A stretch of 64,000 nt of DNA from Streptomyces shenzhenensis (GTDB lineage Bacteria > Actinomycetota > Actinomycetes > Streptomycetales > Streptomycetaceae): positions 248,001 to 312,000 of the forward strand of contig NZ_PENI01000007.1 of assembly GCF_003688995.1 (NCBI RefSeq), written 5' to 3'. The position numbers were made by a program, and so were the translations under genes. Below the pieces are notes generated by a model. That model was not told the DNA's origin, did not search any database, and saw nothing but the letters and a program-made list of their open reading frames with translations. Below are positions 42,566-51,970 of the stretch, piece after piece (the first letter of the stretch is position 1; every line of letters begins with the position of its first letter).

Positions 42566-43738
42566 GTGTCCAGGCCGCTTGAGCCGCGGGCGGGCAACGA
42601 CAGCCGGACCCGGCCGCCGGCGCCGCCGGCCTGGCTGCGCTGGCTCCCGGTCGGGTACGTCGCCCTCGTCCTGGTGCTGGAACCGCTGACCCCCGTGGAG
42701 TGGCCGGTGAGCTTCGCGCTCATCGCGCTGCCGCTGGTGGCGGCCTTCGCGCACGGCCCGGCGCTGGTCGCGGGCGTCACCGTGTTCGCCGTCCTCTTCG
42801 AGTGGACCCTGGCCGGCACCCCGTGCTGCTCGGGGCGGCGCGTCGGCTACCAGTGGGACCGGCACTATCTGGCCGCCTACGTCTGCACGGCCCTGGTGGG
42901 TTTCCTCGGCACGATCCTGGCCCACCACAGGATCCGGCGGGAACGCACGCTCGCCGATGTGCGGTTCGTGGCGGACATCGCCCAGCACGTCCTGCTCAGA
43001 CCGGTTCCGCACCGGGTCGGCGACCTCCGCCTCGAGAGCTTCTACCTCTCCGCCTCCGCCGAGGCGCGCATCGGCGGCGATCTGTACGAGGCGGTGCCCA
43101 CCAGGCACGGCGTGCGCCTGCTCATCGGTGACGTGCGGGGCAAGGGGCTGCTCGCGGTGGAGACCGCGGCGACCCTGCTCGGCTCGTTCCGCGAGGCGGC
43201 GCACGACGAGCCCGACCTGCCCGCGCTGGCTGCCCGGGTGGAGACCAGCGTGGCGCGCCGGTCCGATCAGCTCTCCCCGAGCGAGGCGGGCGAACGGTTC
43301 GTCACGGCCGTGATCGCGGAGATCCGCGCCGACGAGCACGCGGTGCGCGTGGTCAACCGCGGGCATCCGCCACCGCTGCTCATCCGGCCCGGCGAGGTGC
43401 GCGAGCTGGACCGGGGACGGTCCGCTCCGCCGCTGAACCTGGGCATGCTCGTCGGCGAGCCGTACCCCGTGGACGTCTACCCCTTCGTGCCGGGCGACCA
43501 GTTGTTGCTGTACACGGACGGCGTCACGGAGACCCGCGACCCGGCCGGCACCTTCTATCCGCTCCTGGAGCGGCTGCGTTGCTGGGGGCCGCTGCCGCCC
43601 CGGGAGCTGTTGGACCGGCTCCACCACGATCTGCTGGAGTACAGCCACAACCAGCTGCATGACGACACCGCCGCCCTCGCGGTCGTGCTCCTCCCGCACC
43701 AGGGGGCGGCCGATACGCGCTCCCGCCCGGGGACATAG
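42566..43738 (+). CDS. Membrane-anchored PP2C/SpoIIE-type serine phosphatase
   Basis: The 390-residue protein starts at GTG 42566 with AGGAG 6 nt upstream. Three to four N-terminal helices (about residues 25-125) lead through a short coiled linker into a SpoIIE/RsbU-like phosphatase domain. Metal-site motifs ARIGGDLYEAV, LIGDVRGKGL, LLLYTDGVTE and HDDTAALAVVLL are all intact. Such enzymes dephosphorylate anti-anti-sigma factors in partner-switching pathways. No anti-sigma or anti-anti-sigma gene is adjacent. The flavin reductase gene starts 9 nt after the stop. Confidence 0.93.
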   Translation: MSRPLEPRAGNDSRTRPPAPPAWLRWLPVGYVALVLVLEPLTPVEWPVSFALIALPLVAAFAHGPALVAGVTVFAVLFEWTLAGTPCCSGRRVGYQWDRHYLAAYVCTALVGFLGTILAHHRIRRERTLADVRFVADIAQHVLLRPVPHRVGDLRLESFYLSASAEARIGGDLYEAVPTRHGVRLLIGDVRGKGLLAVETAATLLGSFREAAHDEPDLPALAARVETSVARRSDQLSPSEAGERFVTAVIAEIRADEHAVRVVNRGHPPPLLIRPGEVRELDRGRSAPPLNLGMLVGEPYPVDVYPFVPGDQLLLYTDGVTETRDPAGTFYPLLERLRCWGPLPPRELLDRLHHDLLEYSHNQLHDDTAALAVVLLPHQGAADTRSRPGT

Positions 43739-43747
43739 CGTGCTGCC

Positions 43748-44362
43748 ATGCGCGTCGACCTCTCACCCGAGTCCCTCGGTCCTGGCCAGTTCTACCGGCT
43801 GCTCACCGCCGTCGTCGTACCCCGGCCCATCGCCTGGGTCTCGACCCTCACCGCGGACGGTGCGACGGCGAATCTGGCCCCTCACTCGTTCTTCACCGTG
43901 GCCTGCACCGATCCGCCCGTCGTCCAGTTCACCTCGGTGGGCCGCAAGGACACGCTGCGGAACGTCGAGGCGACGCGCGAGTTCGTGGTCAACTTCGCGC
44001 CCGAGCCGCTCTTCGAGCAGATCAACGCGACCGCGACGGACTTCCCCCGGGAGGAGGGCGAGTTCGACGCCGTGGGCGTCGCGCGGGAGCCGTCGCTGCG
44101 GGTACGGCCGCCCCGGGTGGCCGCCTCCCCGGTGGCGCTGGAGTGCACGCTGCACGCGACGCTGGGACTGGGCGGCTCCACGCTGGTGCTGGGCCGGGTC
44201 GTGCACGCCGCCGTCAGCGAGGACGTCCTCGTGGACGGTCACCCGGACATCGGGCGGCTGCGTCCGCTGGCCCGGCTCGGCCGCGACGAGTGGGGCACCG
44301 TCGGCGAGGTCCGCGACCTGGCCCGGATCCGCTACCGCGACTGGCCCCGCCGCCCCCACTGA
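43748..44362 (+). CDS. Flavin reductase-like FMN-binding split-barrel protein
   Basis: The 204-residue protein starts at ATG 43748. The flavin_reductase-like fold shows the conserved YRLLTAVVVPRPIAWVST, NLAPHSFFTVACTDPPVV, KDTLRNVEATREFVVNF and EGEFDAVGV segments. The PRPIAWVST...NLAPHSFF form is the branch of predicted flavoproteins that are not necessarily two-component monooxygenase partners. It may be co-transcribed with the phosphatase gene just upstream. The role is unknown. Confidence 0.88.
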   Translation: MRVDLSPESLGPGQFYRLLTAVVVPRPIAWVSTLTADGATANLAPHSFFTVACTDPPVVQFTSVGRKDTLRNVEATREFVVNFAPEPLFEQINATATDFPREEGEFDAVGVAREPSLRVRPPRVAASPVALECTLHATLGLGGSTLVLGRVVHAAVSEDVLVDGHPDIGRLRPLARLGRDEWGTVGEVRDLARIRYRDWPRRPH

Positions 44363-44364
44363 CC

Positions 44365-44395
44365 CGTCCCGCGCACCCCCTGCGGCGGCGGGACG
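44365..44395. terminator. Weak terminator hairpin between convergent genes
   Basis: CGTCCCGC (44365-44372) and GCGGGACG (44388-44395) form an 8-bp stem with a 15-nt loop in the 44-nt gap between the flavin reductase and lipid kinase stops. Confidence 0.45.
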
Positions 44396-44406
44396 TGCCC
44401 GTGGGC

Positions 44407-45288
44407 TCAGCACAGCACCGCGAGGTCGCCGGGCCGCACCCGGGCCGTGACGGGCAGGGTGGCCTCGACCTCCCCGTCCGCACCGTAGGGAACGGGCCGG
44501 TCGGCCTCGATGCGGATCTCCCGGCCGCGCAGCACCCGCACCTCGGGCCGGTTGACGTGGGCGCCGGTCGACAGCTCGTTCATGAGGGCGAAGAACAGCC
44601 GGCGCGGGGCCTCGCGGATCATCACGATGTCGAGCAGTCCGTCGTCCACCCGGGCGTCGGGGGCGATGGCCCGGCCGGAGCCGTAGTAGGCGGAGTTGGC
44701 GGCCACCACGGTGTAGCCGCGGTGGGTGTGCTCCCGCCCGTCCACCGTGACGCGGTAGGCCGCCGGGCGCCAGGTGGTCACCGCGCGCAGCCCGCCGGCG
44801 TAGTAGGACGCGGCGCCGCGGAGCAGCCGCGCGTGGTTGGCGTGCCGGTTGGCGAGCGCGTCGACGCCCGCGTACACGCTGCCCAGCACCACGGTGCCCC
44901 GGTGCACGGCCGACTCCACCTCGATGGTGTCGACGGGCCGCGGGGCGTTGTGCAGCAGGATCCGGGTCAGGGCCGCGGGGTCGGCGGGAAGGCCGAGGGC
45001 GCGGGCGAAGTCGTTGCCGCGTCCCGCGGGCACCAGTCCGAGCACGCTGCCGGTTCCGCCGAGGGCGCCGCCGACGCACCCGGCGATGCCGTCGCCGCCC
45101 ACCGCGAGCACCACCCGGCCGCGCTCGCCGGCCCGGCGGGCGAGGTCCCGGGCGTGCGCCAGGCTGCGGCTGTACTCGGTCTCCAGTTCGGCCCCGGCCT
45201 CCCGCAACAGCCGGCCCACCCGCGGCAGCACCGCCGCTCCCGTGGAGCCGCCCGCGGTGGGGTTGACGACGGCCGTGAACTGTCGCAT
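44407..45288 (-). CDS. Diacylglycerol/sphingosine-kinase-like lipid kinase
   Basis: The 293-residue protein starts at ATG 45288. The DAGK catalytic domain is clear: VNPTAGGSTGAAVLP at the N-terminus, the nucleotide-binding VLAVGGDGIAG loop and GLVPAGRGNDFARALGLP. The C-terminal beta domain holds SAYYGSGRAIAPDARVDDGLLDIV. The family phosphorylates lipid hydroxyls at the inner membrane face (YegS/DgkB-like). In actinobacteria it may act in lipid salvage or in phosphatidylinositol-type metabolism. The lipid substrate is not readable here. Confidence 0.92.
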   Translation of the reverse strand: MRQFTAVVNPTAGGSTGAAVLPRVGRLLREAGAELETEYSRSLAHARDLARRAGERGRVVLAVGGDGIAGCVGGALGGTGSVLGLVPAGRGNDFARALGLPADPAALTRILLHNAPRPVDTIEVESAVHRGTVVLGSVYAGVDALANRHANHARLLRGAASYYAGGLRAVTTWRPAAYRVTVDGREHTHRGYTVVAANSAYYGSGRAIAPDARVDDGLLDIVMIREAPRRLFFALMNELSTGAHVNRPEVRVLRGREIRIEADRPVPYGADGEVEATLPVTARVRPGDLAVLC

Positions 45289-45598
45289 CGGTGAGCCTCC
45301 GGACGGTGACGGGTGGTGCGGGACGGCTGGTCCGCGGACCAGTCGACGGGCAGCAGGATCCCAGGGTTCATCAGCTCTCGTGGACGTGCGAGATGTGGCA
45401 CATCACCAGCGGTGGCGTACCCGCCGCGGCTCGGGGAGTCCGGTCAGGGGCTCCGTCTCGTCGGACAGTCGCGGCACCGTGGGCCGTGGCCCGTCCTGGG
45501 CGAGCCGGCGCAGGCCGGGGGCGGCCGCCGGGGGCGCTCGGCGAGGCGGGCCTGTTGGAGCGGCGCGCCCGGATCGGGCTCGTGCCCGAGGGCCGGGG
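45289..45598. other. Intergenic region without a supported gene
   Basis: These 310 bases between the lipid kinase and the zinc-ribbon gene show only low-complexity frames rich in Arg, Pro and Gly on both strands. I see no promoter or hairpin I would defend. Confidence 0.35.
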
Positions 45599-45862
45599 TC
45601 AGGAGTGGGGCAGGCCGCTGGTGGTGCGGCGCCAGCCGGAGCGGGTGGCGCCGAAGCCGGTCTCGTGGTCCCAGACGTGGGCGCACGAGGGGCACTGCAG
45701 ATGCAGCAGGCTGCCGCTGTTGGAGAGCAGATAACGCCAGTGCTCGGCGCAGGTGCGCCGCTCGGCACAGGTCGCGCAGCCGTTGCTGTCGGCACAGCGG
45801 GGGCAGGGCACCCAGGCCCGTCGGCCGATGTCGGCCTGCGGATCAAGCGGCAGCACGGCCAC
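45599..45862 (-). CDS. Small Cys-rich (zinc-ribbon-like) protein
   Basis: This 87-residue frame starts at GTG 45862, 20 nt inside the end of the DUF6400 gene, so translation is probably coupled. It has CPRC, CATC and a later CPSC, together with RTCAEHWRYLL and VWDHETGFG, a spacing that could bind one or two zinc ions. The block CPRC-x6-CATC-x6-C-x2-HWRYLL-x14-CPSC-x2-VW looks conserved and non-random. I recall similar short Streptomyces proteins but no function. The C-terminal tail after FGATR is low complexity and may be extra. Confidence 0.6.
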   Translation of the reverse strand: MAVLPLDPQADIGRRAWVPCPRCADSNGCATCAERRTCAEHWRYLLSNSGSLLHLQCPSCAHVWDHETGFGATRSGWRRTTSGLPHS

Positions 45863-46139
45863 CCCCGCGCGGCGGCAGCACACCGGCCGCAACCAGGTCG
45901 TCGTGGATGCGCTGCTGCTCCGCGTCGAGACCGGAGTAGAGCAGGTCGTACGCCGCCTCCTCGCCGCGCAGCACCTCGACGGGATCCCAGTCCGGGCCGA
46001 TGGCCTCCAGGACGTGGGCCCGCCGGTGCACCTCGTGCGCGCTGAGGTCGACGGCGAAGTCGACCGGAGCGGAGCCGTCCGGCCGCCCGGCGGCGGGATC
46101 GCCGGGCCCGTCGGGAGGTGTGGGGTCATAGGCGGACAT
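45843..46139 (-). CDS. DUF6400-type small protein
   Basis: The 98-residue protein starts at ATG 46139. After a Pro/Gly/Asp-rich N-terminus it has VDFAVDLSAHEVHRRAHVLE, IGPDWDPVEVLRGEEAAYDL and LLYSGLDAEQQRIHDDLVAA, which I recall as the DUF6400 family of Streptomyces. Function is unknown; it is small, acidic and cytoplasmic. A partial iron-box-like sequence (TTAGGTT at 46150-46156) lies just upstream. It overlaps the downstream zinc-ribbon gene. Confidence 0.7.
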   Translation of the reverse strand: MSAYDPTPPDGPGDPAAGRPDGSAPVDFAVDLSAHEVHRRAHVLEAIGPDWDPVEVLRGEEAAYDLLYSGLDAEQQRIHDDLVAAGVLPPRGGGRAAA

Positions 46140-46149
46140 GTGGCCGAAC

Positions 46150-46168
46150 TTAGGTTTGCCTTCCCCGC
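46150..46168. promoter_or_regulatory. Weak IdeR/DmdR-like iron box
   Basis: TTAGGTTTGCCTTCCCCGC matches the iron-box consensus TTAGGTTAGGCTAACCTAA at 13 of 19 positions by my count, with one half intact (TTAGGTT). It lies 11 nt upstream of the DUF6400 start. The match is marginal. Confidence 0.3.
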
Positions 46169-46322
46169 CACGGCAAGAGCAGGTGGGCGACGTCACATGA
46201 CCGACGGCGCGCGCCGAGCGGTCATCGCCCGAATAATAGTTCCGCTTTCAACTTTTATAAGGTGATGATAGGACGGGCACGGGACGATCACCCGCGGAAC
46301 GGCATGGGACGAAGGAGCACAC

Positions 46323-46823
46323 GTGGCAGAGACGGCAGCGGCGACGGACACCGGACGACGGGTCTATGTCGACAAGCAGAGCCCCGGCGCGTACCGCGCG
46401 CTGACCGCCACGGCCGAGGCGGTACGGGACGTCGCGGCCGAGGCGGGCCTCGACCGCGCCCTGGTCGAACTGCTCAACGTCCGGGTGTCCCAGCTCAACG
46501 CCTGCGCCTACTGCCTCAGCCTGCACACCCGGGCCGCGCTGCGGGCCGGCGAGACGGCCCAGCGCCTGGGCGTCTTGCCCGCCTGGCGCGACACGGAGCT
46601 GTTCACCCCGCGGGAGCGGGCGGCGCTCGCCCTGGCCGAGGCCACCACGCACCCTGCGGACGCCGACGCCCAGACCACCGCCTACGCACAGGCCCGGGCC
46701 GTGCTGTCGGACGACGAGCTGTCCGCGGTGATCTGGGTGGCGATCACCATGAACGCCTTCAACCGGGTGTCGGTCATGAGCAAGCACCCGGTGCGTGGCG
46801 CGGCCCCGCTCGGTACGGCGTGA
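46323..46823 (+). CDS. AhpD-like carboxymuconolactone decarboxylase-family protein
   Basis: The 166-residue protein starts at GTG 46323 with GAAGGAG upstream. The AhpD/CMD core is intact: E49-LLNVRVSQLNAC61-AYC64-LSLH68, the redox CxxC plus His of alkylhydroperoxidase D-like enzymes, then ERAALALAEATT and AITMNAFNRVSV. Such proteins reduce peroxides or act as thiol-disulfide relays. The promoter region (46225-46266) contains an AT-rich tract ending TTTTATAAGG, unusual for this DNA. It stands alone facing pgm. Confidence 0.92.
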   Translation: MAETAAATDTGRRVYVDKQSPGAYRALTATAEAVRDVAAEAGLDRALVELLNVRVSQLNACAYCLSLHTRAALRAGETAQRLGVLPAWRDTELFTPRERAALALAEATTHPADADAQTTAYAQARAVLSDDELSAVIWVAITMNAFNRVSVMSKHPVRGAAPLGTA

Positions 46824-46829
46824 CCGTCG

Positions 46830-46863
46830 CCGCCCCCGTCGCCCGGGGCGGCGACGGGGGCGG
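46830..46863. terminator. Strong bidirectional terminator
   Basis: Perfect 14-bp arms CCGCCCCCGTCGCC (46830-46843) and GGCGACGGGGGCGG (46850-46863) with a 6-nt loop lie between the convergent AhpD-like and pgm genes. Confidence 0.85.
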
Positions 46864-46872
46864 TCGGGCCGG

Positions 46873-48513
<1,641 letters not shown>

Positions 48514-48605
48514 GGGTGCGGTCCTCCGCGTCGTCGGTCCATCACTCGGCGTCCCATCTTTCCCCGTCGCGGCCCCGCCCCGCGAGTGGGGCCCCGGCCC
48601 GGGGC

Positions 48606-49610
48606 TCACCGCCCTTCCGGCCTGCGGCCCCCGATGTCCTGGGCGGACGTGCGGCGGCCGGTGACGGAATCGCCCATGGTGAGGTGTTCGAGGACCTCGG
48701 CCAGTTCCTGGCAGGCCTGTTCCACGGACCGCCGGGTGTGCTGCTGTTCGGTGATGACCGCCGACAGCAGCAGCGCGGTCAGGGCCATCGTCCCGTTGAA
48801 GGCCTGAAGCTTCAGCACCACTTCCACCGGGGTCAGCCCCACGAACGACCCGACGTGGTCCGCCGCCGTGATGGTGACCAGGACGGATGTGAAGAGCGCG
48901 CACAGTGTGCTGCCCGCGACCTGGAAGCGCAGCGCCGACCAGATCAGCAGCGGGTGGACCAGGAAGAGCAGGCTCATGAAGCTGTACGCGGCCAGCGGTA
49001 CGACGCAGCACGCGACCAGTGCCAGGGCCACGGCCTCCTTCCAGCGGCCGAGCCGCGGCGGCCACCGCGCGTGGTAGAGCGACAGCAGCACCGGCGTGAC
49101 GAGCAGGACACCCATCGCGTCGCCCACCCACCACGCCAGGCACACGGGCCAGAAGCCCGACGCGGCGAGCCTGTCGGTCGTCAGGAGCATCAGGGTGCCG
49201 GCGACGGCACTGACGACCATGGCGAGCAGCGCCGCCAGGAACACCAGCGCGAGGCCGTCGCGCAACCGGCTCAGGTCGGTCCGGAAGCCGACGCGGCGCA
49301 GCATGAGGTAGGCGCACACCGGCGCGACCAGGTTGCCGGCGACCGTGCCGAGCATTTCGGGCCCGGGCTCGTTGATGGCCAGGAAGGCCAGCAGGGCGCC
49401 GACCGCGATGCCGGGCCAGCACTGTAATCCGAAGATCAGCAGGGCGGCCATGGCGACGCCGGTCGGCGGCCAGATCGGCATGACCGCGACGTTCTCGACG
49501 ACGATCTGCCGCAGCAGCCCGAGCCGGGCGCCCGCGTAGTAGCAGACGGCGACCGTCAGCGCCGGGACGACCTGGGGACGCAGCTCCTGGGTACCCACCA
49601 CAGCAGCCAT
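48606..49610 (-). CDS. MASE1-domain integral membrane protein
   Basis: The protein is 334 residues from ATG 49610; an in-frame ATG at 49664 would add 18 residues of low complexity. Eight or so hydrophobic helices make up a MASE1-type membrane sensor domain ([49 protein letters not shown]). A short cytoplasmic helical tail ([20 protein letters not shown]) ends the protein. MASE1 domains usually precede kinase, GGDEF or phosphatase output domains. Here there is no output domain, so a stand-alone or partner-dependent sensor is likely. The SpoIIE phosphatase encoded upstream on the same strand is a candidate partner. Confidence 0.85.
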   Translation of the reverse strand: MAAVVGTQELRPQVVPALTVAVCYYAGARLGLLRQIVVENVAVMPIWPPTGVAMAALLIFGLQCWPGIAVGALLAFLAINEPGPEMLGTVAGNLVAPVCAYLMLRRVGFRTDLSRLRDGLALVFLAALLAMVVSAVAGTLMLLTTDRLAASGFWPVCLAWWVGDAMGVLLVTPVLLSLYHARWPPRLGRWKEAVALALVACCVVPLAAYSFMSLLFLVHPLLIWSALRFQVAGSTLCALFTSVLVTITAADHVGSFVGLTPVEVVLKLQAFNGTMALTALLLSAVITEQQHTRRSVEQACQELAEVLEHLTMGDSVTGRRTSAQDIGGRRPEGR

Positions 49611-49661
49611 GAGACACCGAGCCCGCCCACTCGGCGAGGCGAGAACCGTCCCACCCGTACC

Positions 49662-50101
49662 CATGACTGACCCCGCCGGACCCGACGGCGCCAGACCCGA
49701 CGGCCTCGGAACCCAACGACATCAGCCCGGCACGGCGGGCCCGGCAGTGTCAGACCCGATGACGGCGGGCCCCAGCGGCATCAGCCCGGCCGCGGCGAAT
49801 CCGGAGGCGCCAGACCCAACAACGTCCGAGCCCAGCAACATCAGACCGGCCGCGGCAGGCCCGGCAGAATCAGACCCGATGGCGTCGGAGCCCAGCAGGA
49901 TCAAGCCCGACAACGCCGGGACCCAACCACGTCCGACCGCCACGGCGGGCCCCGCGGCGCCAGGCCCCATGACCTCGGCACCCGGCCGTGCCAGGGCGAT
50001 CGCGACGGGTCCGACGGCAACAGACCCAACGACGCCCGAGCCCAGCAACATCAGGCCCGGCAGTGTCAAACCCCATGACCTCGGGCCCGGGCGGCGTCAA
50101 G
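49662..50101. repeat. Degenerate minisatellite, ~60-bp unit
   Basis: The block between the MASE1 and SpoIIE-phosphatase genes is built from about seven diverged copies of a 59-60-bp unit. The landmark ATCAG recurs at 49721, 49780 and 49840 (then ATCAA at 49900), and the phrases CCCGGCAG, CAGACCC and CCCAGCA return in register. On the minus strand it would read as Gly/Ala/Val/Leu-rich 20-residue repeats, on the plus strand Pro/Ser/Thr-rich ones. Neither frame has a convincing start with ribosome site. I treat it as non-coding repeat DNA. Confidence 0.75.
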
Positions 50102-50944
50102 TCAGGGCGGTCGCGGTGGGTTCGGCGGCAGCCGGTCGTAGCCGACGACGAGGACGGCCGCGTCGTCCTCGTGTCCGACGTGCTCGGCGCCCTTGACCAC
50201 CGCACCGGCGAGCGCGTCGGCCTCCAGCCCCGCGACGGCCGCCCTTGCGGCGAGGCGCACGACCTGGTCGAGCCCTTCCTCCGCGGTCATGGCGGGCCCC
50301 TCCACCACCCCGTCCGTGAGCAGGACGACCACCCCGCCCACGGCGAGCCGGTTCCGGGCCACCGGGTACTCGGCCCGCGGACCGACGCCGAGCGGCGGTC
50401 CGCTCTCGCCCTCGGCCAGACCGGACCGCCCGTCCGCCGTGGCCCAGACGAACGGAAGGTGTCCGGCCCGCGCGCTCTCCAGGACACCGGCCGACGGGTC
50501 GAGCCGCAGGAAGGTGCAGGTGGCGAACAGCTCACTGCCCAGCGACAGCAGCAGGTCGTTCGTCCGGCCGAGCAGTTCACCCGGGTCGCTCGTGACCGTG
50601 GCGAGCGCCCGCAGCCCCGCCCGCACCTGCCCCATGAAGGCCGCCGCCTCGATGTTGTGGCCCTGGACGTCGCCGATGGACAGTCCGATCCGGCCATCGG
50701 GCAGGAGAAAGGCGTCGTACCAGTCGCCGCCCACGTCGAGGCCGTGGCAGGCGGGCAGGTAGCGCACGGCCAGCCGGATGCCCGGGGCGGTGGGCAGGTC
50801 CCGCGGGAGCATGCCGCGTTGCAGGGCGATGGCCAGTTCGACGTGGGAGCGCTGCAGCGCCGCGCGCTCGCGCGCCTGAGCGGTGAGCGAGCGGAGTCTG
50901 GCCAACAGCTCATCGCCGTCGTCCGTTACGGGCTTGCGGGGCAT
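50102..50944 (-). CDS. PP2C/SpoIIE-type serine phosphatase (RsbU-like), soluble
   Basis: The 280-residue protein starts at ATG 50944. A short N-terminal coiled helix (LLARLRSLTAQARERAALQR) leads into a complete SpoIIE domain: LQRGMLPRDLP, GLDVGGDWYDAFLLPDGRIG, LSIGDVQGHNIEAA, VLLTDGVVEGP and HEDDAAVLVVGY carry the metal-binding Asp residues. There is no membrane segment or sensor domain, unlike the phosphatase at 42.6 kb. It probably dephosphorylates an anti-anti-sigma factor encoded elsewhere. Confidence 0.93.
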   Translation of the reverse strand: MPRKPVTDDGDELLARLRSLTAQARERAALQRSHVELAIALQRGMLPRDLPTAPGIRLAVRYLPACHGLDVGGDWYDAFLLPDGRIGLSIGDVQGHNIEAAAFMGQVRAGLRALATVTSDPGELLGRTNDLLLSLGSELFATCTFLRLDPSAGVLESARAGHLPFVWATADGRSGLAEGESGPPLGVGPRAEYPVARNRLAVGGVVVLLTDGVVEGPAMTAEEGLDQVVRLAARAAVAGLEADALAGAVVKGAEHVGHEDDAAVLVVGYDRLPPNPPRPP

Positions 50945-51015
50945 CGATCACTCCGGCCAGGCCGTCCTTACCGGGACGAATCCCTCGATTTTAGCCCCGG
51001 CGGATCACAGCCGTG

Positions 51016-51831
51016 TCAGTCCGCAGGCCGTCCGGACGGCGCCCGGCCGAAGTGCGTGGTGGGACGCTCCAGGCGTGCACCGTCCACCGTGATGTCGACG
51101 GCTTCGTTGTAGAAGGCGAGCAGCCCCCTGACCGCCGCGACCGCAGGCAGGGGATCCGGATAGCTCCAGACGACGTCGGGCGGGACGCCGGCCGCGCCCC
51201 GCCAGGACCAGTACCGGGCGGTGCCCTTGTAGGGACACCCCGTGCTGTGGCCGGTCGGGCGGAACAGGTCGAGGCGCACGTCCTCGCGGGGGAGGTAGTA
51301 ACGGGTCGGCAGGCCCGTCTCGAAGAGCAGCACCGGGCGCCGGGTGTCGGCGACGACGGTGCCGTCGATCTCGACCCGGACATGGCGGCTGCTCGGCAGG
51401 GCGTCCACCCGCTTGTACGGGTCGCGCGGGTGGACGAAGATCTCTTCCTCCTCCTCGTACCAGTGGTCGAGGCCACGGCCGGTCCGCGCGGACCACTCGA
51501 AGGCGACGTGGCCGGCCAGGTCGGCGGCGGGGAAGGTCCAGGCCGCGTTCTCCAGCACCTCGCCGTCGAGGTCGAGGTCGTAGAAGATCCGCGAACCGGT
51601 GTGGGTACCGGTGCGGGGGCGCGCCGCCGGGCGCAGCAGGTCCGTGCGGACCTCGGCGCGCGGGAAGGCGTACAGCGGCACCGGGACGCCTGGCTCCCAC
51701 ACGAGGACCGGGTGCGGGCTGTCGACGACGGTGACGCCCCGCATGCGGCCGCGCACCCAGCGTCCGCTGGGCTCCCAGAGCAGGCCCTCGGGGGTGGCAC
51801 GGACGGATGCGGCGGTGCGGGGTGCGCTCAT
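51016..51831 (-). CDS. DUF427 protein with two tandem domains
   Basis: The 271-residue protein starts at ATG 51831. Two DUF427 repeats are visible. The first (about residues 25-130) has VVDSPHPVLVWEPGVPVPLYAFPRAEVR and AFEWSARTGRGLDHWYEEEEEIFVHPRDPYKRVD. The second (about 148-240) has VRVEIDGTVVADTRRPVLLFETGLPTRYYLPREDV and CPYKGTARYWSW, given here only as landmarks in pieces VVADTRRPVLLFE and CPYKGTARYWSW. DUF427 is widespread in actinobacteria and fungi, and its function is unknown. The leader contains three copies of an 11-bp unit that includes the ribosome site. Confidence 0.88.
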   Translation of the reverse strand: MSAPRTAASVRATPEGLLWEPSGRWVRGRMRGVTVVDSPHPVLVWEPGVPVPLYAFPRAEVRTDLLRPAARPRTGTHTGSRIFYDLDLDGEVLENAAWTFPAADLAGHVAFEWSARTGRGLDHWYEEEEEIFVHPRDPYKRVDALPSSRHVRVEIDGTVVADTRRPVLLFETGLPTRYYLPREDVRLDLFRPTGHSTGCPYKGTARYWSWRGAAGVPPDVVWSYPDPLPAVAAVRGLLAFYNEAVDITVDGARLERPTTHFGRAPSGRPAD

Positions 51832-51837
51832 GTCCTC

Positions 51838-51870
51838 TTCCCCTCGGATTCCCCTCGGATTCCCCTCGGA
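51838..51870 (-). repeat. Three perfect 11-bp repeats in the DUF427 leader
   Basis: TTCCCCTCGGA is repeated exactly three times (51838, 51849, 51860). On the coding strand the unit reads TCCGAGGGGAA, whose GAGGGGA resembles a Shine-Dalgarno sequence. The copy nearest the gene ends 7 nt before the ATG, so repeat number could alter translation. Confidence 0.85.
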
Positions 51871-51970
51871 CGGTCCGGGAGCCGACCACCGCAGACTACG
51901 ACGGCCCGCGCGCCTCAGCCGACGTCAGCGGTCCCGCGCCGGTCCGGCCGTGGCGTCACCCTGGTCGAGA

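Noticed and set aside
45599..46139. DUF6400 and Cys-rich frames read as one frameshifted gene
   Set aside because: The DUF6400 protein has a sensible length and ends just after its conserved block, and the second frame has its own GTG start. Coupled separate genes fit better.
49662..50101. Minisatellite considered as a CRISPR array
   Set aside because: Units are contiguous and diverged along their whole length, with no constant repeat/unique spacer pattern and no cas genes nearby.
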